NCBI GenBank assembly: GCA_038502055.1
Contig: JAXRKN010000043.1
Location: 5,456,001 to 5,520,000 of the forward strand
From: Tanytarsus gracilentus
Taxonomy: Eukaryota > Arthropoda > Insecta > Diptera > Chironomidae
Reading direction: 5' to 3'
Length of the DNA: 64,000 bases
The notes under the pieces were generated by a model, which was not told where the DNA came from, searched no databases, and worked only from the letters and a program-made list of their open reading frames with translations. The translations under genes were made by a program, and so were the position numbers. Shown one piece after another: positions 61,701-64,000 of the stretch (the first letter of the stretch is position 1; each line of letters begins with the position of its first letter).

Positions 61701-62786
61701 TGAGTTACTGCAAACCAATCAATCAGATTTTGGAAGCTTTTCTTCATTCGGGAGCAGTCACAGTTTAATAACGCCACAGGTGAGATTTTAAAATCAACTT
61801 TTATGATTTAAAAGATTTAATAAAATAATTTATTTAGGACTTGCAATTGATAATCGACGAAGCTGATCCGCCATTGGAGACATCTGAAGCCTTTGTAGTT
61901 GTTTTGCAAAGAGAGTCGCCAGAATCGAGTATTGGAATTACTTTAGCTGGCGGATCCGACTATGAGGCAAAAGAAATCACTGTGAGAAGTTTTTTAAAAT
62001 TCAAAATGATTAAAAATTAATTTAGTTTTTTTAAAGATCCATCGAATTCTTGCCAACTCTCCGGCTGATAAAGACGGAAGACTCAAAAGAGGCGACAGAT
62101 TATTGTCAATCAATGGCTTAAGCATGAGAGGTTTAACTCATCGAGAGTCTTTAAGTGTTCTTAAGGTAGATTAAAGAATTATTTTAAAAATCAAAAATCA
62201 AATTTTAATTATTTTTCCAGTCACCTCGAATGGATGTCGTGATGGTGGTGACAAGATCGAAATCGGCCGTTAAAACAAACACTTTGACAAAGTCTAAACT
62301 GGGATCACTCGGCTCTTTAATTGAAAAAGTTGATGGCAGTGATGAAAGAAATGCATCAAGATCGATTGATTTAATTCAAAATGGCTCGCATAAAAATGGT
62401 CTCGATGGTAAATTTAATTGAAATTTATTGAGCTCTAAATTAATAAAATATTTGTTGTAGATAATGACTTAGTAACAATAATAAAAGATGGAACTGGAAT
62501 TGGAATTTCCCTTGACGGAGGCTACGATTCGCCAGCTGGAAACAAACCTTTGATAATTAAGAAAATTTTCATGGGTAAAAGACAATAAAAAAAATTAAAA
62601 ACAGAGATAATAAAATTTCTTGTTACAGGTGGTGCCGCGGAGAAGCTCACTAACTTAAAAGCCGGTGATGAAATAATTGAAATTAATGGCTTATCGACAG
62701 AGAGGCAAACACGCATAGACGTCTGGAATATGATTAAAAAACTGCCACAAGGTGACGCAGTCCAATTGAGAATCAAAAGAAAATAA
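49748..62786 (+). CDS. bbg: Three-PDZ scaffold protein, big bang-like
   Basis: Ten coding exons: 49748-51132, 51213-51667, 59487-59727, 59862-60744, 60802-61779, 61838-61981, 62037-62165, 62221-62407, 62461-62574 and 62629-62786, giving 1557 aa with frame preserved at every junction. PDZ1 is at about residues 58-150, with ERLGFGLKFQGG as the carboxylate loop. A long Ser/Pro-rich disordered middle contains Pro-rich SH3-type sites (KRPLPPSPPKVPPRK, APPPPPPIM). PDZ2 lies at about 1333-1416 (SSIGITLAGGSDYEAKEI) and PDZ3 at about 1471-1557 (TGIGISLDGG), reaching the very C-terminus. One N-terminal PDZ plus a C-terminal pair fits Drosophila big bang, a septate-junction-associated scaffold of the midgut. 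The last two PDZs also resemble PDZD2/pro-IL-16. Intron 2 is 7.8 kb, so an alternative promoter for a short C-terminal isoform is plausible. AATAAA lies at 63058-63063. Confidence 0.8.
51668..59486. other. 7.8-kb intron 2 of the PDZ gene
   Basis: A/T-rich intron with no supportable protein-coding exon. It contains a 70-nt perfect-stem hairpin at 52.77 kb (separate entry). The 53.9-54.3 kb patch is GC-richer, with initiator-like TCAGTT at 54291 but no matching DPE or TATA, and may be a weak alternative start. No tRNA or transposon ORF was recognised. Confidence 0.45.
52768..52839. repeat. Perfect 16-bp-stem hairpin, pre-miRNA-sized
   Basis: ATTTTGAACAGATTTA (52773-52788) is the exact reverse complement of 52819-52834. 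The stem continues inward through AAAATAT/ATATTTT and outward through GGT/ACC with mismatches. Total folded length is about 72 nt with a loop of roughly 14 nt, the size of an animal pre-miRNA. It does not match a microRNA that I know. Confidence 0.6.
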
Positions 62787-64000
62787 ACTTAAGAATGTGA
62801 TATAATTTTTTTGTTGCTTCTGCATGAACGTTTTTATGCAAAATTAAATTTCTTTAAAGAAAAAAGTATTAAATAATAAGCAAAGTCACTATCCTTGTCG
62901 TACTTATTTAATTATTCTGATTTTTAAATGTTTTCCTGAGATTTTTTAACGAATTTTTTGTGCTTGCCTTCAAAAGGAAAATTTATACGAATTAAAAAGA
63001 AACTTTAAAAATGGTTTTAGTGCAATTTTTGATGTCAAAATTAAAATTATGATGATAAATAAAATTAATTATTTGCATTTAATTAAATGTTAAAAAATCT
63101 TTATTTCTCAATGTACTTTTATTCCTGTAATTTTACTTTCTATCGTGTTTTATTTATTTCCAAATATTTTTACACACGTCAATGGAATTATCAATGGATT
63201 ATTACCACACTCATCCGATAATCGTTGATTAATTTTTACATACTCGTTCATCATTTCACTAAGCTGACCATGACCTTTATGCTGTATACTGCAAAATTTC
63301 GTAGGCTCTTCATCGATTTCCACATAAAGAACGAGAGAATTTGTTATGTCAACATTTCTTCCAGTGCACGTGCTTTCTCCCTTCCATTTATGCTGCACAT
63401 GTTTCCATTTCATACATTTTTACCCTTCACACGTTGTTTACAAGAGTTTGTTTTGAAAAATAGCCATTTGTCGGAGGGAGAAAGAAAATTTTTTACAATC
63501 ATGCGCACATGTGGGTAAAATTCCATAAAAATCGATTTGATTATCATCACGCAGGACATTTTTTCTCTGTTCCTTATTACATTTGGTGCAGTGAGGTTGC
63601 ATTTTGGAATTTTTCCTCGAAATTAAATCAATTTAAATTAGTTAAATGCACTAATTTGGTTAAAAATGCATCAAAAACAAAAAATATAAGGCCGAATAAA
63701 TTTGATGGTGGTGAAATTTTCATGAAATTGAAAGTGAGTTGTGGCGAAAAATCAAAACGAAAATTTGATAAATATTTTTTCTCAATGGCGAACAAAAAGT
63801 GAAAAGAAAAATTATGAAAATTGTGAATTTGAGAAAATTTTGTGCAATATGGTGAAGGATTTTGACAATTTTGCGCAGGAAAATTTTAAAAGTTTAATTA
63901 ACTTTCAAAGTTTATGAAAGAAATTTTTATTTTACTCGTCAAATTTTATCGATTTTTGGGTGACTCATAAAATTATTGTAAGAGGTCATGAAAATTTCTA
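62787..64000. other. 3' UTR of the PDZ gene and downstream flank
   Basis: The 3' UTR probably runs to the AATAAA at 63058-63063, about 270 nt past the stop. Beyond it I see only A/T-rich sequence with open frames of chance size and composition. Confidence 0.45.

Noticed and set aside
1..64000. CRISPR arrays, rRNA genes, autonomous transposons or endogenous viral sequences
   Set aside because: None seen; no regularly spaced repeats, no transposase, reverse transcriptase or viral-type ORF among the open frames.

Overview
This is an AT-rich, intron-bearing animal nuclear window, almost certainly from a dipteran and probably a lower (nematoceran, midge- or mosquito-like) fly. The gene set is insect (a Kdm3-type demethylase, Crk, SNF8/larsen, a big bang-like PDZ protein, miR-87). 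Most introns are short (about 50-80 nt) and GT-AG, the core promoters are TATA/Inr and Inr/DPE types, and the intergenic DNA is rich in A/T homopolymers. All gene models were built by hand from splice sites and reading-frame continuity. Each multi-exon CDS sums to a multiple of three with no internal stop.

Layout. (1) 0.66-8.8 kb (-): a giant Gln-rich protein with a GLTSCR1 domain, a subunit of the non-canonical (GBAF) Brahma complex. (2) 11.4-20.3 kb: a dense housekeeping block. It holds an isochorismatase-domain protein (+), Kdm3 (-), Crk (-), a torsin-like AAA+ membrane protein (+), the ESCRT-II subunit SNF8 (-), a small divergent ORF (+) and an intron-containing tRNA-Leu(AAG) preceded by tandem copies of its own 5' end. 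Genes here are paired head-to-head (Crk/torsin-like, SNF8/small ORF) or tail-to-tail (isochorismatase/Kdm3, torsin-like/SNF8) with very small gaps. (3) 20.3-26.5 kb: no protein gene, but a strong Inr+MTE+DPE core promoter near 23.38 kb and a convincing miR-87 hairpin near 26.0 kb, both on the + strand. (4) 26.5-29.2 kb (-): a choline transporter-like (SLC44) protein. (5) 30.5-41.2 kb (-): an L-type amino-acid transporter whose 9.1-kb first coding intron contains, on the opposite strand, a complete 11-exon TATA-driven gene for a secreted VP-repeat, His-rich structural protein. (6) 42.1-42.55 kb: a TCC repeat followed by an almost pure A/T tract. (7) 43.8-45.1 kb (-): AAMP, a WD40 protein. (8) 49.6-62.8 kb (+): a three-PDZ scaffold resembling Drosophila big bang, with a 7.8-kb internal intron. 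The last 1.2 kb holds its 3' UTR and nothing else recognisable.

The genes do not form one pathway. The items that stand out are the pri-miR-87 transcription unit, the intron in a tRNA-Leu(AAG), the torsin-like ATPase with a degenerate Walker B, the nested VP-repeat gene, and two strong unexplained hairpins (46.4 kb and 52.8 kb).
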